The position numbers and the translations under genes are program-made. The notes beneath the pieces were generated by a model that saw nothing but the letters and a program-made list of their open reading frames with translations, was not told where the DNA came from and did no database searches. Shown piece after piece: positions 1 to 8,089 of a stretch of DNA of 64,000 nt; position 1 is the first letter of the stretch; the number at the start of each line of letters is the position of its first letter. The stretch comes from Desulfococcaceae bacterium HSG8 (GTDB lineage: Bacteria > Desulfobacterota > Desulfobacteria > Desulfobacterales > 4be13), in the NCBI GenBank assembly GCA_030378015.1, contig JAUCGG010000003.1, positions 1 through 64,000 of the forward strand, written 5' to 3'.

Positions 1-29
1 AACTGATGGAAAGAAAGGGGCGAAGAAGT

Positions 30-227
30 TTGAAGGCAATTCAGGTTAAGGTTTTCGATAACGACCTTGAAAAAGCCATGCGTATTTTGAAAAAAAAGAT
101 TCAGAACGACGGGCTTTTCAAAAGACTGAAGCTGAAAAAAAGTTATGAAAAACCAAGTGAATACAGACGCCGTAAACAGCGTGAAGCGCTGAGACGGCAG
201 AGAATAGCCGCTTCAAGAAACAGGTAA
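30..227 (+). CDS. rpsU: 30S ribosomal protein S21
   Basis: This encodes the small basic protein S21 of the 30S ribosomal subunit, which helps translation initiation. The sequence shows the family pattern: a short acidic/hydrophobic start (IQVKVFDNDLEKAMRILKKKI), then FKRLKLKK, the near-invariant YEKPSE, and a very basic tail (RRRKQREALRRQR). The frame is open from an ATG at position 6, giving 73 residues. A TTG at position 30 gives 65 residues, the usual length, and lies nine bases after an AAAGGGG ribosome-binding stretch, so I chose it; the ATG at 6 is possible because its upstream region is outside the window. A hairpin terminator follows at 262. Confidence 0.9.
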   Translation: MKAIQVKVFDNDLEKAMRILKKKIQNDGLFKRLKLKKSYEKPSEYRRRKQREALRRQRIAASRNR

Positions 228-261
228 GCAGCCTGTACATCTGTAATTCATGATTTTTTTT

Positions 262-294
262 ACCCGGCAGCAGAATAAGTTGCCGGGTTTTTTG
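262..294 (+). terminator. Rho-independent terminator after rpsU
   Basis: An 8-bp stem, ACCCGGCA at 262-269 with TGCCGGGT at 281-288, closes an 11-base loop and runs into a T-tract up to position 293. It ends S21 transcription just before folC, so folC needs its own promoter or read-through. Confidence 0.85.
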
Positions 295-299
295 TGGAC

Positions 300-1586
300 A
301 TGATGCAAGAAAATTATAATGAATGTTTGGAGACCATGTATGGTCTCAGAAGGTTCGGAATCATCCTGGGGCTTGATACAATCCTCAATATCCTTGACGG
401 ATTGGGGAACCCCCAGGAAAATTTCAAATGTATCCATGTGGCAGGAAGCAACGGGAAAGGTTCTGTTGCTTCCGCACTTGCCACAATCCTGCACCTGGCC
501 GGATATAAAACAGGGCTTTATACATCTCCCCACCTGGTAAGATTTAATGAAAGAATATGTATAAATAACCGGCCTGTATCTGATGAAGATGTTGTGACAT
601 CATACAAGGCAGTAAAAAAAGTTCATTACGGGGAACGTGAGCCGACTTTTTTTGAATTTGCAACAGCCATGGGATTTTACGAATTCGGCAGGCAGAATGT
701 CGAATGGGCAGTTATTGAAACCGGTATGGGCGGACGTCTGGACGCAACCAATATTGTTTCCCCCGCGCTCTCTGTCATAACCAACATATCCCTTGAACAC
801 CAGATGTACCTGGGGGATACCCTGGAAAAGATAGCTGAAGAAAAGGGCGGAATTATAAAGGAAAAGACACCGGTCATCACGGCTGCCGAACAGGAAAATG
901 TTGTTTCTGTACTCAGGGGCATTGCCAGCGCGAAATCAGCCCCGTTTTGCCGTATGGGAGAGGAATTCCGGGCAGAGCGGGATGAACGCGGGACATTCAC
1001 ATATTTCGGAATCGGGAATACATGGCACGATATGCGTACCAGCCTGCAAGGGAACTACCAAGTGGATAACGCGTCCCTGGTTCTTGCCGGATGTGAAATC
1101 CTGAATCAGAACGGGGCAGAAATTCCGTTGCAGAGCATCCGGGAGGGCCTTCAGGCAAACCGCTGGCCCGGAAGGCTGGAAGTGGTATCTGAATCCCCTT
1201 TTATCCTGTTGGACGGCGCTCACAATCTGGTTGCAGCGCGAAACCTTGCATCCTTCCTGTCCGATGCCCTGTCGGACCGTGACATAACCCTGGTAACGGG
1301 CATACTGGATGACAAGCCCTATGAGGACATGCTCAGTGTACTTCTCCCGGTGTGCAGCAAGGTCATACTGACCCGCGCTAAAATAGATCGGGCCTTACCG
1401 CCGGAAAAGCTTCATGCTGTGGCAAAAGGTATTGTTCCGGATATAGAAATCATCCCTGATGTGGGAAAATCCTTAGCTCACGCGATTGAAACCGCATCAC
1501 CCAATGCGGCTATATGCATTGCAGGCTCCCTTTATGTGGTCGGGGAAGCAAAGGAAAAACTCGAAAATTATCATTTTCAGACTTGA
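300..1586 (+). CDS. folC: Bifunctional folylpolyglutamate / dihydrofolate synthase
   Basis: FolC adds glutamate to dihydropteroate and to reduced folates in an ATP-dependent ligation in the cytosol. The P-loop GSNGKGS, typical of the Mur-ligase fold, lies near residue 50. It is followed by YTSPHLVRFNERI (folate loop), an ETGMGGRLDATN stretch, the TNISLEHQ motif with the metal-binding His, and LLDGAHN at the start of the C-terminal Rossmann domain. Length (about 428 residues) is normal. The frame also has a GTG at 294, but that lies in the T-tract of the rpsU terminator; ATG codons at 300 and 303 are more likely starts. None has a strong ribosome-binding site. The gene stands alone before the tRNA. 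Confidence 0.93.
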   Translation: MMQENYNECLETMYGLRRFGIILGLDTILNILDGLGNPQENFKCIHVAGSNGKGSVASALATILHLAGYKTGLYTSPHLVRFNERICINNRPVSDEDVVTSYKAVKKVHYGEREPTFFEFATAMGFYEFGRQNVEWAVIETGMGGRLDATNIVSPALSVITNISLEHQMYLGDTLEKIAEEKGGIIKEKTPVITAAEQENVVSVLRGIASAKSAPFCRMGEEFRAERDERGTFTYFGIGNTWHDMRTSLQGNYQVDNASLVLAGCEILNQNGAEIPLQSIREGLQANRWPGRLEVVSESPFILLDGAHNLVAARNLASFLSDALSDRDITLVTGILDDKPYEDMLSVLLPVCSKVILTRAKIDRALPPEKLHAVAKGIVPDIEIIPDVGKSLAHAIETASPNAAICIAGSLYVVGEAKEKLENYHFQT

Positions 1587-1661
1587 CTTATTCAGAATTT
1601 AGTGTTTATCTTTATATTCGTATTAAGGTTTCGGTATTTATCAGCATGATATGAATCTCGT

Positions 1662-1737
1662 GCGCCCGTAGCTCAGTGGATAGAGCGTCAGCCTCCGGAG
1701 CTGAAAGTCGCTGGTTCGAATCCAGCCGGGCGTACCA
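1662..1737 (+). tRNA. tRNA-Arg (anticodon CCG)
   Basis: A full cloverleaf can be drawn. Acceptor GCGCCCG (1662-1668) pairs with CGGGCGT (1727-1733). The D arm is GCTC/GAGC and the anticodon arm TCAGC/GCTGA with loop CTCCGGA, so the anticodon is CCG, reading CGG. The T arm is GCTGG/CCAGC around TTCGAAT. The 3' CCA is encoded at 1735-1737. No integrase or att-like repeat is visible next to it. Confidence 0.96.
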
Positions 1738-1836
1738 TTCTTGCCAGAGGCCTGTTCGGAGTTCGTGAACCAGCAGCCTGTTCTTTCCAGCATTTCTCAT
1801 TACCTCCTATGATTTGCATTCTCATTAAAATTTGCA

Positions 1837-2247
1837 GTTCGACAAGCTCACTGACCCTGCCGGCAAGCTCACTGACCCTGCCGGCAAGCTCACTGACCCT
1901 GCTGGCAAGCTCACTGACCCTGCCGGCAAGCTCACTGACCCTGCCGGCAAGCTCACTGACCCTGCCGGCAAGCTCACTGACCCTGCTGGCAAGCTCACTG
2001 ACCCTGCCGGCAAGCTCACTGACCCTGCTGGCAAGCTCACTGACCCTGCTGGCAAGCTCACTGACCCTGCTGGCAAGCTCACTGACCCTGCTGGCAAGCT
2101 CACTGACCCTGCTGGCAAGCTCACTGACCCTGCTGGCAAGCTCACTGACCCTGCCGGCAAGCTCACTGACCCTGCCGGCAAGCTCACTGTCCCTGCCGGC
2201 AAGCTCACTGACCTTCTGCCTTGGTCAGTGCCCTGAGCCTGCCGAAG
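1837..2247. repeat. 21-bp tandem repeat array (about 17.6 copies) bracketed by an inverted repeat
   Basis: The unit AAGCTCACTGACCCTGCYGGC is repeated without spacers from 1844 to 2200 (17 full copies; most variation is a C/T at one position), then a partial copy. Because 21 is a multiple of three, several frames stay open and give meaningless heptapeptide repeats such as KLTDPAG. The array starts with GTTCGACAAGCTCACTGACC (1838-1857) and ends with GGTCAGTGCCCTGAGCCTGC (2223-2242) followed by CGAAGGG, which is nearly its reverse complement. The array therefore looks like the expanded half of a REP-type palindrome. It sits between the tRNA and the ClpX-like gene. Confidence 0.9.
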
Positions 2248-2284
2248 GGGAATATCTCTTACTATTTGTAACAGTTTAAAAAAT

Positions 2285-4042
2285 ATGAAAAAAAACAAGG
2301 ATGAAAAATTGCCCAGTCCCAAAGAAATTGAAAAAGAAATCGGTGAATTTCTGGCTAAAAAATTCGGTGGCGAAGTCAAGGTTCTGTCTCCCATAAATCT
2401 GCCCCAGGAGGTTTTCCTGGAGGCAGCAAAGGAGCCTCTTGGCAAAAAAAAGAAAATCAAATTCAATTTAAAGCCCGAAGAACTGGTGGCATATCTGGAT
2501 CAGTATATTGTGAAGCAGGATGCTGCAAAAGCGGTTCTGTCCACAAAGATATGCACGCATTTCAATCGGATAAAACGCGCACAGGAATATCCTGAAGAAG
2601 CTGACAACCTGGTCGGGCGCATCAAAAATAATGTGCTGATGATCGGCCCCACAGGTGTGGGCAAGACCTACATGGTCAAGCTGATTGCAAAGAAGATCGG
2701 GGTTCCTTTTGTAAAAGGCGATGCGACCAAATTCAGCGAGACCGGTTATGTGGGGGGCGATGTGGAAGACCTGGTGCGGGATCTCGTCAGGGAAGCAGAC
2801 GGGGATATTGATCTGGCTCAGAACGGGATTATCTACGTTGATGAAATAGATAAGATCGCTTCCAGCCGCCATCTGGTCGGTGCGGATATCTCCCGGACCG
2901 GTGTGCAGCGCGCGCTGCTCAAGCCCATGGAAGAGACAGAGATCGAACTGAAAGTTCCCCATGACCCCATTTCCATGATCCAGGAAATTGAGCGATTCCG
3001 CAAGACTGGCCAGCGGGACAGGAACACGGTCAATACCAAAAATATCCTTTTTATTGTAAGCGGGGCTTTTGCAGATATATCTGAAATCATTGATAAGCGC
3101 ATCAGGAAACAGGGGATGGGCTTCGGCGCGCAGCTTAAAAATTCCCAGGAACAGTCCGACATTCTCAGAAACGTGAAATCAGAAGACCTGATCGAATTCG
3201 GTTTTGAATCGGAATTTGTCGGGCGACTTCCGGTTCACGCTGTTTTCGAGCGTCTGACCGAAGATGATCTGACTGATATCCTGAAAAACCCGAATAACCC
3301 GGTCATTCTTGGCAAAAAGCTGGATTTTGCGGCATACGGCATCCGGGCAAAATTTGAAGAAAATGTGCTTCGAATACTTGCACAGAACGCTTTCAAGGAA
3401 AATACCGGGGCCAGGGGGCTGGTCAGCGCGATTGAAAAAGCATTGCTTTTGTTTGAAAAATCACTGCCCTCGACAAATACCCGGGTATTTCCTGTTACAA
3501 AAGCAGTGTTCACCGAGCCTGAAGACTACCTTGAGATGTTCACGGGGTCGCAGGATCATCCCACCCTGGCCAGTGAGATTGAAAGGCTGGCAGATGATGA
3601 AAAAGAATTCATCAGGGAATATGTAAACACCAATAAAAAGAATCTGGCTGAAAAATACAACCTGACCCTGAGTCCCTACCGCATTGATGCCATTGCCGGG
3701 TATTATTGCGAACATATCATGGAAATCGGGGATGTTATAAGCAGGATCAAATTCTATGCTGATGAAATCAAGAAGATAGAACTGTATTTCTATAAAAACC
3801 ATGATATCAACATTGTAATGGAAGAAGAGGCCATTGATTTCATTATTGAGCAGTTTATCAATGCCAGCGCGGTTGATCTGGATGATGTGTATAAAAAGCT
3901 GACTGATGATTTCGAATACGGCCTGAAACTGGTTCGGGAGAAAACCGGGAGAAACCGCTTTTTTATTACAAGGAACGCGTTGGTGGCTCCTGAGGAGTTT
4001 ATTGGGAATATGCTTCGGGATGAATTGGGGAGTGGTTCTTGA
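2285..4042 (+). CDS. ClpX-like AAA+ unfoldase ATPase with C-terminal extension
   Basis: This is a AAA+ ATPase of the ClpX/HslU type, likely unfolding proteins for a ClpP-like protease or acting alone. Visible in order: a lysine-rich N-terminus without the ClpX zinc finger; the ClpX-like KPEELVAYLDQYIVKQ entry (about 63-78); Walker A GPTGVGKT (121-128); pore loop GYVG (154-157); Walker B IIYVDEIDK (182-190); TGVQRALLKPMEE; and sensor 2 GARGL (375-379). The ATPase core ends near residue 420, and about 160 extra residues follow, rich in charged helices. At 585 residues it is much longer than ClpX (about 420). No clpP is nearby. The last 86 codons are copied at 5029-5286 with about 97% identity. 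Confidence 0.85.
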   Translation: MKKNKDEKLPSPKEIEKEIGEFLAKKFGGEVKVLSPINLPQEVFLEAAKEPLGKKKKIKFNLKPEELVAYLDQYIVKQDAAKAVLSTKICTHFNRIKRAQEYPEEADNLVGRIKNNVLMIGPTGVGKTYMVKLIAKKIGVPFVKGDATKFSETGYVGGDVEDLVRDLVREADGDIDLAQNGIIYVDEIDKIASSRHLVGADISRTGVQRALLKPMEETEIELKVPHDPISMIQEIERFRKTGQRDRNTVNTKNILFIVSGAFADISEIIDKRIRKQGMGFGAQLKNSQEQSDILRNVKSEDLIEFGFESEFVGRLPVHAVFERLTEDDLTDILKNPNNPVILGKKLDFAAYGIRAKFEENVLRILAQNAFKENTGARGLVSAIEKALLLFEKSLPSTNTRVFPVTKAVFTEPEDYLEMFTGSQDHPTLASEIERLADDEKEFIREYVNTNKKNLAEKYNLTLSPYRIDAIAGYYCEHIMEIGDVISRIKFYADEIKKIELYFYKNHDINIVMEEEAIDFIIEQFINASAVDLDDVYKKLTDDFEYGLKLVREKTGRNRFFITRNALVAPEEFIGNMLRDELGSGS

Positions 4043-4316
4043 AATAGGAAGAATTAAATGAATACAGCGAATAAGATTGCTTTATGGGCCCTTTTATCTT
4101 GCAATATTCGGATTTCGAAGCTCTTCAATCGAAAAGTTGAAATTTAAGCTGACTTACGAAGATAAGGGAAAAATGCAAAGACGAAATCGGAAAAACATAT
4201 TTCTGATCATATTCACTTTCACTTTGAACTACGACAAATCGAATACGGAAAACGCGAAAAAGCTGTAATATGGCGTGATACTGCCCAAAAAGCGGGGCCT
4301 ATTGAATGAAAAGATT

Positions 4317-4598
4317 ATGATTAAATCATTCAAAGACAAAATTACAAAAAATATTTTTTACTCAAAGCATATCAAAAACGTAAGTACTCATTTGGTGAAG
4401 AAGGCCAAGAGGCGTATGGATTTTCTTCATGAAGCCGTTGATTTAGAGGATATGTATTTTCCACCCTCTAATAAATTTCATTCTTTAGAAGGCTTTACAC
4501 CAACTCGTTACGCAATATGTGTGGACAAACAATGGCGTATCACATTTGAGTGGCAAGATGGCAACGCATATGAGGTAGTTTTTGAAGATTATCATTGA
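4317..4598 (+). CDS. higB: HigB-type RelE/ParE-fold toxin (ribosome-dependent mRNA interferase)
   Basis: The product resembles HigB killer proteins, which cut mRNA on the ribosome. The start MIKSFKDK, the central FHSLEGFTPTRYAI, the KQWRITFEWQDGNAYEV strand pair and the ending VFEDYH are family hallmarks, and the 93-residue length fits. The frame extends upstream to 4275, but the ATG at 4317 matches the family N-terminus. The antitoxin gene follows after 14 bases, giving the toxin-first order typical of higBA. No truncation is visible, so it is probably functional. Confidence 0.88.
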   Translation: MIKSFKDKITKNIFYSKHIKNVSTHLVKKAKRRMDFLHEAVDLEDMYFPPSNKFHSLEGFTPTRYAICVDKQWRITFEWQDGNAYEVVFEDYH

Positions 4599-4612
4599 TA
4601 TAAGGAGAGGAA

Positions 4613-4906
4613 ATGAAGGATAGAAAACCGACCCATCCCGGAGAATTTGTGCAGGAAGACATTCTGAATGAATTCGGTATCAGTCAGGAGCAGTTAGCCG
4701 AAGCCCTGGGCATATCAGAAGAAACCGTCAATGAACTCATTAACCAAAAATGCGGATTAAGCTCTGATATAGCACTTAGAATTGGAAAATTTACAAACAC
4801 AAATCCTAAAACTTGGATGAATATACAAATTTCCTGGGATCTGTGGATTATGGCAAATTCGAAAGAAGCCGAATCAATTGAGAAGATTCAGCCAGTTGCA
4901 GCATAG
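4613..4906 (+). CDS. higA: HigA-type XRE-family antitoxin
   Basis: A 97-residue helix-turn-helix protein that should bind HigB and repress the higBA promoter. The start RKPTHPGEFVQEDIL is the classic HigA signature. The HTH covers roughly residues 20-60 (SQEQLAEALGISEETVNELINQK), and NPKTWMNIQISWDLW is the conserved dimer helix. A strong ribosome-binding site, AAGGAGAGG, lies just before the ATG. It is the immediate partner of the upstream toxin. Confidence 0.9.
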   Translation: MKDRKPTHPGEFVQEDILNEFGISQEQLAEALGISEETVNELINQKCGLSSDIALRIGKFTNTNPKTWMNIQISWDLWIMANSKEAESIEKIQPVAA

Positions 4907-4983
4907 CCGGACTGCTGTGAGCCATCATTTCGACTCAGAAGAATCAGGTTATCATTATTGATTGTCTTCTGATAATAACCTGT

Positions 4984-5286
4984 GTGTTGGAAATCAATTT
5001 GCCGGATGATGTTGTTGAAGAGATATATCTGTATTTCTATAAAAACCATGATATCAATATTGTAATGGAAGAAGATGCCATTGATTTCATCATTGAGCAG
5101 TTTATCAATGCCAGCGCGGTTGATCTGGATGATGTGTATAAAAAGCTGACTGATGATTTCGAATACGGCCTTAAACTGGTTCGGGAGAAAACCGGGAGGA
5201 ACCGGTTCTTTATTACAAGGAACGCGCTGGTGGCTCCTGAGGAGTTTATTGGGAATATGCTTCGGGATGAGTTGGGGAGTTCTTGA
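4984..5286 (+). pseudogene. Chimera: antitoxin-like N-terminus fused to the tail of the ClpX-like ATPase
   Basis: This 100-codon frame begins GTG and its first 13 codons (MLEINLPDDVVEEI) match the start of the antitoxin at 11421 (LKISLPDDIVEEI), including the upstream ACCTGTGT bases. From 5029 onward it is a copy, about 97% identical in DNA, of positions 3782-4042, the last 86 codons of the ClpX-like gene, including its stop. It therefore looks like a recombination product in which an antitoxin gene lost its body and gained the ATPase tail. It could be translated, but neither half is complete. Function unknown, most likely none. Confidence 0.75.
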
Positions 5287-5454
5287 AAACAGAAAAGCAT
5301 TACTACTATGAAATTCAGCAAGAAGCCGAACGCGCAGGAAAATCATTTGCGCTAATTGCTCAACAGCGATTAAAAGGAAGGGCGAAAGTTCGGACTGTTA
5401 TTAGCCCCGCTGATAGCATTCCAGATATTGCAAAAAGAACAGTGCATAAAAGAT
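5284..5454 (+). CDS. Small hypothetical protein (56 residues), low confidence
   Basis: A short frame starting TTG at 5284, overlapping the stop of the chimera by three bases, reads LKTEKHYYYEIQQEAERAG and ends TVHKR before TGA. I do not recognise it. It may be the fused remnant of a longer gene cut by the recombination that made the upstream chimera. It ends just before the palindromic element at 5459. No ribosome-binding site of its own is convincing. Confidence 0.25.
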
Positions 5455-5458
5455 GAAC

Positions 5459-5563
5459 TATGGCGAGTTTCACATGACTTCATACTATTTCGACGCATCT
5501 CATTAGCTATTTTCAAATACTTAATACCAGATTTCAGTATCAAGTCATGTGAAACGCGCCATA
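5459..5563. repeat. 105-bp miniature element with 22-bp terminal inverted repeats
   Basis: Left end TATGGCGAGTTTCACATGAC (5459-5478, continuing TT) is the reverse complement of the right end (5542-5563) with one mismatch in 22. The interior of about 60 bases is AT-rich and has no frame. No target duplication is obvious. It looks like a MITE or the two ends of a deleted insertion sequence. It occupies the spacer 5287-5700, in which I otherwise see only the weak frame at 5284. Confidence 0.65.
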
Positions 5564-5700
5564 ACTGAAAAAAACTGAGTATCCCGCTGTGAAGATTAGC
5601 TGACCGGACAAATCCGGGACAGAGCAACCGGGAAGTCGATTATTCCCAATAATATCTGATATCTAATATATTCAGCAAAAAATAAAATCAGGAGGATTAA

Positions 5701-6228
5701 ATGGAATCTGAAAATAAACCTTCAACAGCCAAAAAATGGGCAACATACGCTGCCGGATTAGGTTGTTTAGCAGGAGTCAATGCCGGGATAAAAGGGCATG
5801 TTGGTATTTTAGGAAGTGCTACCTTCGGACTAACAGTTGCTATGGCATTTGGGGTAGGTGTTTATATAATTGTTTTTATAGTAGTAAAAATAAGACAATC
5901 TGCTATATCTGCTACAGGCAATAGTGACGTTGATATTGATAATCAAACAAAGAAATGTCCATTCTGTGCAGAAATCATAAAATTTGAAGCAATAAAATGT
6001 AGGTTCTGCGGTGAAAGACTAGATTTGAAAGATTTGAAAGACTTTGATACTAAACATAAACAATCTGAACCATCGCATCAATTAAATAATACTGATAGTA
6101 TTAATATCAAGGTTGAAAATAGACCTGAGCTAACATTGTCGCAACGTCAATTTTCTGAAGATTTAAAACGATTAGAACGCCGAACTTTGGCTCGTATTAA
6201 ATCTATAAGGAATAAAGGAGGAAGCTAA
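5701..6228 (+). CDS. Membrane protein with cytosolic zinc ribbon, function unknown
   Basis: The 175-residue product has two hydrophobic segments (about 13-29 and 36-63), then a double CxxC zinc ribbon, CPFCAE (C86, C89) and CRFCGE (C100, C103), of the type found in UPF0547-like proteins. The C-terminal third is polar and ends with a basic helix (LKRLERRTLARIKSIRNK). A strong AGGAGG ribosome-binding site precedes the ATG. The zinc ribbon should lie on the side opposite the N-terminal hairpin. I can give no specific role. Confidence 0.7.
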   Translation: MESENKPSTAKKWATYAAGLGCLAGVNAGIKGHVGILGSATFGLTVAMAFGVGVYIIVFIVVKIRQSAISATGNSDVDIDNQTKKCPFCAEIIKFEAIKCRFCGERLDLKDLKDFDTKHKQSEPSHQLNNTDSINIKVENRPELTLSQRQFSEDLKRLERRTLARIKSIRNKGGS

Positions 6229-6611
6229 CCAGCCTCATAGAAGATTTCCGACTCGGCAGACTGAAGCCGGTTGTCTCGGAACTCGTATCTGCCGAAATTG
6301 AGGACGCTCCCGAACATGTGAAAAACAAATATGCCGAAATTCTCGCCCTCAGTCCGGAGATACTTGAAATTAACGAACAGGTTTTTGCGTTAGCCGATAT
6401 TTATCAGGAGCGGAATATTCTGACCCCGAAATTCTATGATGACGGAGTGCATATCGCATCCGCATCTGTGGCGGAGACAGATGTTCTTGTCAGTTGGAAT
6501 TTCAGACATATCGTACATTTCGACAAGATACGCATGTTCAACGCCGTCAATCTGGAACTCGGCTACAGGCAACTACAGATATATTCTCCCCCGGGAGGTG
6601 ACGACTTATGA
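6216..6611 (+). pseudogene. N-terminally truncated PIN-domain protein (VapC-like toxin remnant)
   Basis: The frame is open from 6216, but its first usable start is GTG at 6318. Residues upstream of that GTG (FRLGRLKPVVSELVSAEIED) still look like PIN-domain sequence. The downstream part keeps DDGVHIASASVAETDVLVSWNFRHI, which matches the DALHLAIASFHKMDYLLTWNCNHL block of the intact PIN protein at 10695. The first conserved acidic region expected near the N-terminus is missing, apparently lost where the previous gene (ending 6228) now abuts. A small partner gene overlaps its end by four bases (ATGA). Confidence 0.7.
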
Positions 6612-6790
6612 ATAGTGATATCAATATAAAAACATTGGAAATGACCCGCCGGATTCGGGATGCGAACTATGAAAAACTCAGTGGAAAGCCCCCTCATGAA
6701 CGGATATCTTTTTATCGTGAAAAAGCACAGCGTTTATACAATAAGATCGGGGGAAAATTCCCAATTCTGACAGCAGCTAAAGCCGAATAG
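6608..6790 (+). CDS. Small PIN-associated protein, putative antitoxin
   Basis: A 60-residue soluble protein whose ATG overlaps the stop of the PIN fragment (ATGA), implying coupled translation. The core MTRRIRDANYEKLSGKPPHE followed by RISFYREKA suggests a helical partner protein. The intact PIN gene at 10695 is likewise followed by a 50-residue protein in the same position (11167). From the context I infer an antitoxin-like role; the sequence alone does not prove it. Confidence 0.6.
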   Translation: MNSDINIKTLEMTRRIRDANYEKLSGKPPHERISFYREKAQRLYNKIGGKFPILTAAKAE

Positions 6791-6831
6791 GAGTTTTACG
6801 CGTTACTTGAGCCATATGCGGGAGAGCAGAT

Positions 6832-7911
6832 GTGAATTCAAGCGAAAGGACAAGATTGATGCCAAACAGTGATTTCATAGGAACTTCTGAACAAAATCTA
6901 TTCTCCATCAAGGATACTCGCGAGCGTGCTGACAAGCTGAAGGAACTGCTTGCTCCCAAACTCATGATTCTCCTTGAAAAAGCTTGTGATACGATTCACA
7001 AAGTCTATGGTGCGGACGCACTTTTATCTTGCAGAAAAATGACTACGCCCGCCCATCGCCGCGATGCAAAGAAGACAAAGCCTTTTGAAATGGCAACAGC
7101 CGGACTGGCTGTGAATGTGAAGGGAAAACGTACGCATTTCCGACAGAGTTTTGAATGTACTACAGATAGCTTGTATGTAATTTTTTTCGGAGTAAGAGGG
7201 TCAGAAGCCAATCCTATTATCCAAGTAATGAAGAAGCATGCAAAATATATTGTCCCGCTTCTGGAACATGGCGGATATTCAATTTACTCTGATGCACCGA
7301 AAGAAACTGAATATTTAAAAACCGCTGATTTTATTAATGAACTGGAACCATATTTTGGAAAAGGTTGGAGAGCCATTAAGGGGATATCCGTAGATATTCC
7401 TATTGAGGACACAGATGCAGCACAACCCGTGATTGACAGTTTCGTCAAACTCTTCCCCGTTTTTCGTGCTGTCATAAATGTGCTTCTCGGCGAGGATGAT
7501 TGTTTTGAGAAGTATTTGGAATGTTATCGGAATTGGCAGGAATCTTTAACCACTGCCGGTCTTTTTCCTGATGAAGTAGATTTAGCACAAGTATTTAGCG
7601 AGGGAGCAGTACGACGGGTCTCAGTCAATGCCTACGAACGAGATAAGGAAGCCCGACAAAAATGCATTGATCATTATGGTTCGGCCTGCTCAGTTTGCGG
7701 TTTCGATTTTGACAAAACCTTCGGAGAACGGGATAAAGGTTTCATTCATGTTCATCATCTGATACCTGTTTCAGAGATAGCAGAGGAATACGAAGTTGAT
7801 CCCGTAGAAGATTTACGCCCTGTCTGTCCGAACTGCCATGCCATGATCCATCGTCGTCCACCGCTGAGTATTGAAGAAATCAGGACATTGTTAAACTCCG
7901 CTGCAACTTGA
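6832..7911 (+). CDS. HNH endonuclease, copy 1
   Basis: A 359-residue protein with a C-terminal HNH nuclease domain: CSVC (C286, C289), HVHHLIP (H308, H309), and CPNCHAMIH (C332, C335, H336). This is the ββα-metal arrangement of McrA-like restriction nucleases. The domain is preceded by EGAVRRVSVNAYERDKEARQ, the linker often seen before such HNH units. The N-terminal 230 residues are probably the target-recognition part; I do not recognise the fold with certainty. The GTG start follows GGGAG at about six bases. No methyltransferase is nearby, which would fit a modification-dependent enzyme, but this is inference. A paralogue lies at 8786 and a decayed third tail at 10406. Confidence 0.8.
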   Translation: MNSSERTRLMPNSDFIGTSEQNLFSIKDTRERADKLKELLAPKLMILLEKACDTIHKVYGADALLSCRKMTTPAHRRDAKKTKPFEMATAGLAVNVKGKRTHFRQSFECTTDSLYVIFFGVRGSEANPIIQVMKKHAKYIVPLLEHGGYSIYSDAPKETEYLKTADFINELEPYFGKGWRAIKGISVDIPIEDTDAAQPVIDSFVKLFPVFRAVINVLLGEDDCFEKYLECYRNWQESLTTAGLFPDEVDLAQVFSEGAVRRVSVNAYERDKEARQKCIDHYGSACSVCGFDFDKTFGERDKGFIHVHHLIPVSEIAEEYEVDPVEDLRPVCPNCHAMIHRRPPLSIEEIRTLLNSAAT

Positions 7912-7989
7912 TATATAACCTACTGTATTCATTTTATAAACAGGCATAGGGGAACATCGCCGAAGCCTGCGGAAGCATGTTTTCCGCCG

Positions 7990-8053
7990 ACGGATTTTTC
8001 ACGACGTCTTACCGTTGCGTGAGCCGTATGCGGGGGAACTTGTATCCACAGTT
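7990..8053 (+). ncRNA. Possible relic of a group II intron domain V (uncertain)
   Basis: GAGCCGTATGCGGGGGAACT at 8020-8039 closely matches the 5' strand and loop of group II intron domain V as generally known, but the 3' strand that should pair with it (here TATCCACAGTTTT) is degraded. Weaker versions of the same block, TTACTTGAGCCATATGCGGG and TTACTTGAGCTATATGCGGG, stand directly upstream of both HNH genes (6804 and 8757). No reverse transcriptase frame is present. Confidence 0.3.
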
Positions 8054-8089
8054 TTCATATATATACATCCTGTAAGAAAAGGAGCATCG

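Noticed and set aside
1612-1800. Minus-strand frame with LDSNQRLSAPEADALSTELRA
   Set aside because: It is the reverse strand of tRNA-Arg; this peptide is a well-known artefact in databases.
1844-2213. CRISPR array
   Set aside because: The 21-bp units are directly adjacent with no unique spacers, and no cas gene is present.
1809-2466. Repeat proteins (KLTDPAG, GSVSLPA, SSLTLPA) in three frames
   Set aside because: All come from the 21-bp array, which keeps frames open because its unit is a multiple of three; no start signal or independent domain.
4077-4268. 63-codon plus-strand frame between the ClpX-like gene and higB
   Set aside because: No ribosome-binding site, low-complexity lysine/phenylalanine-rich sequence and no recognisable pattern.
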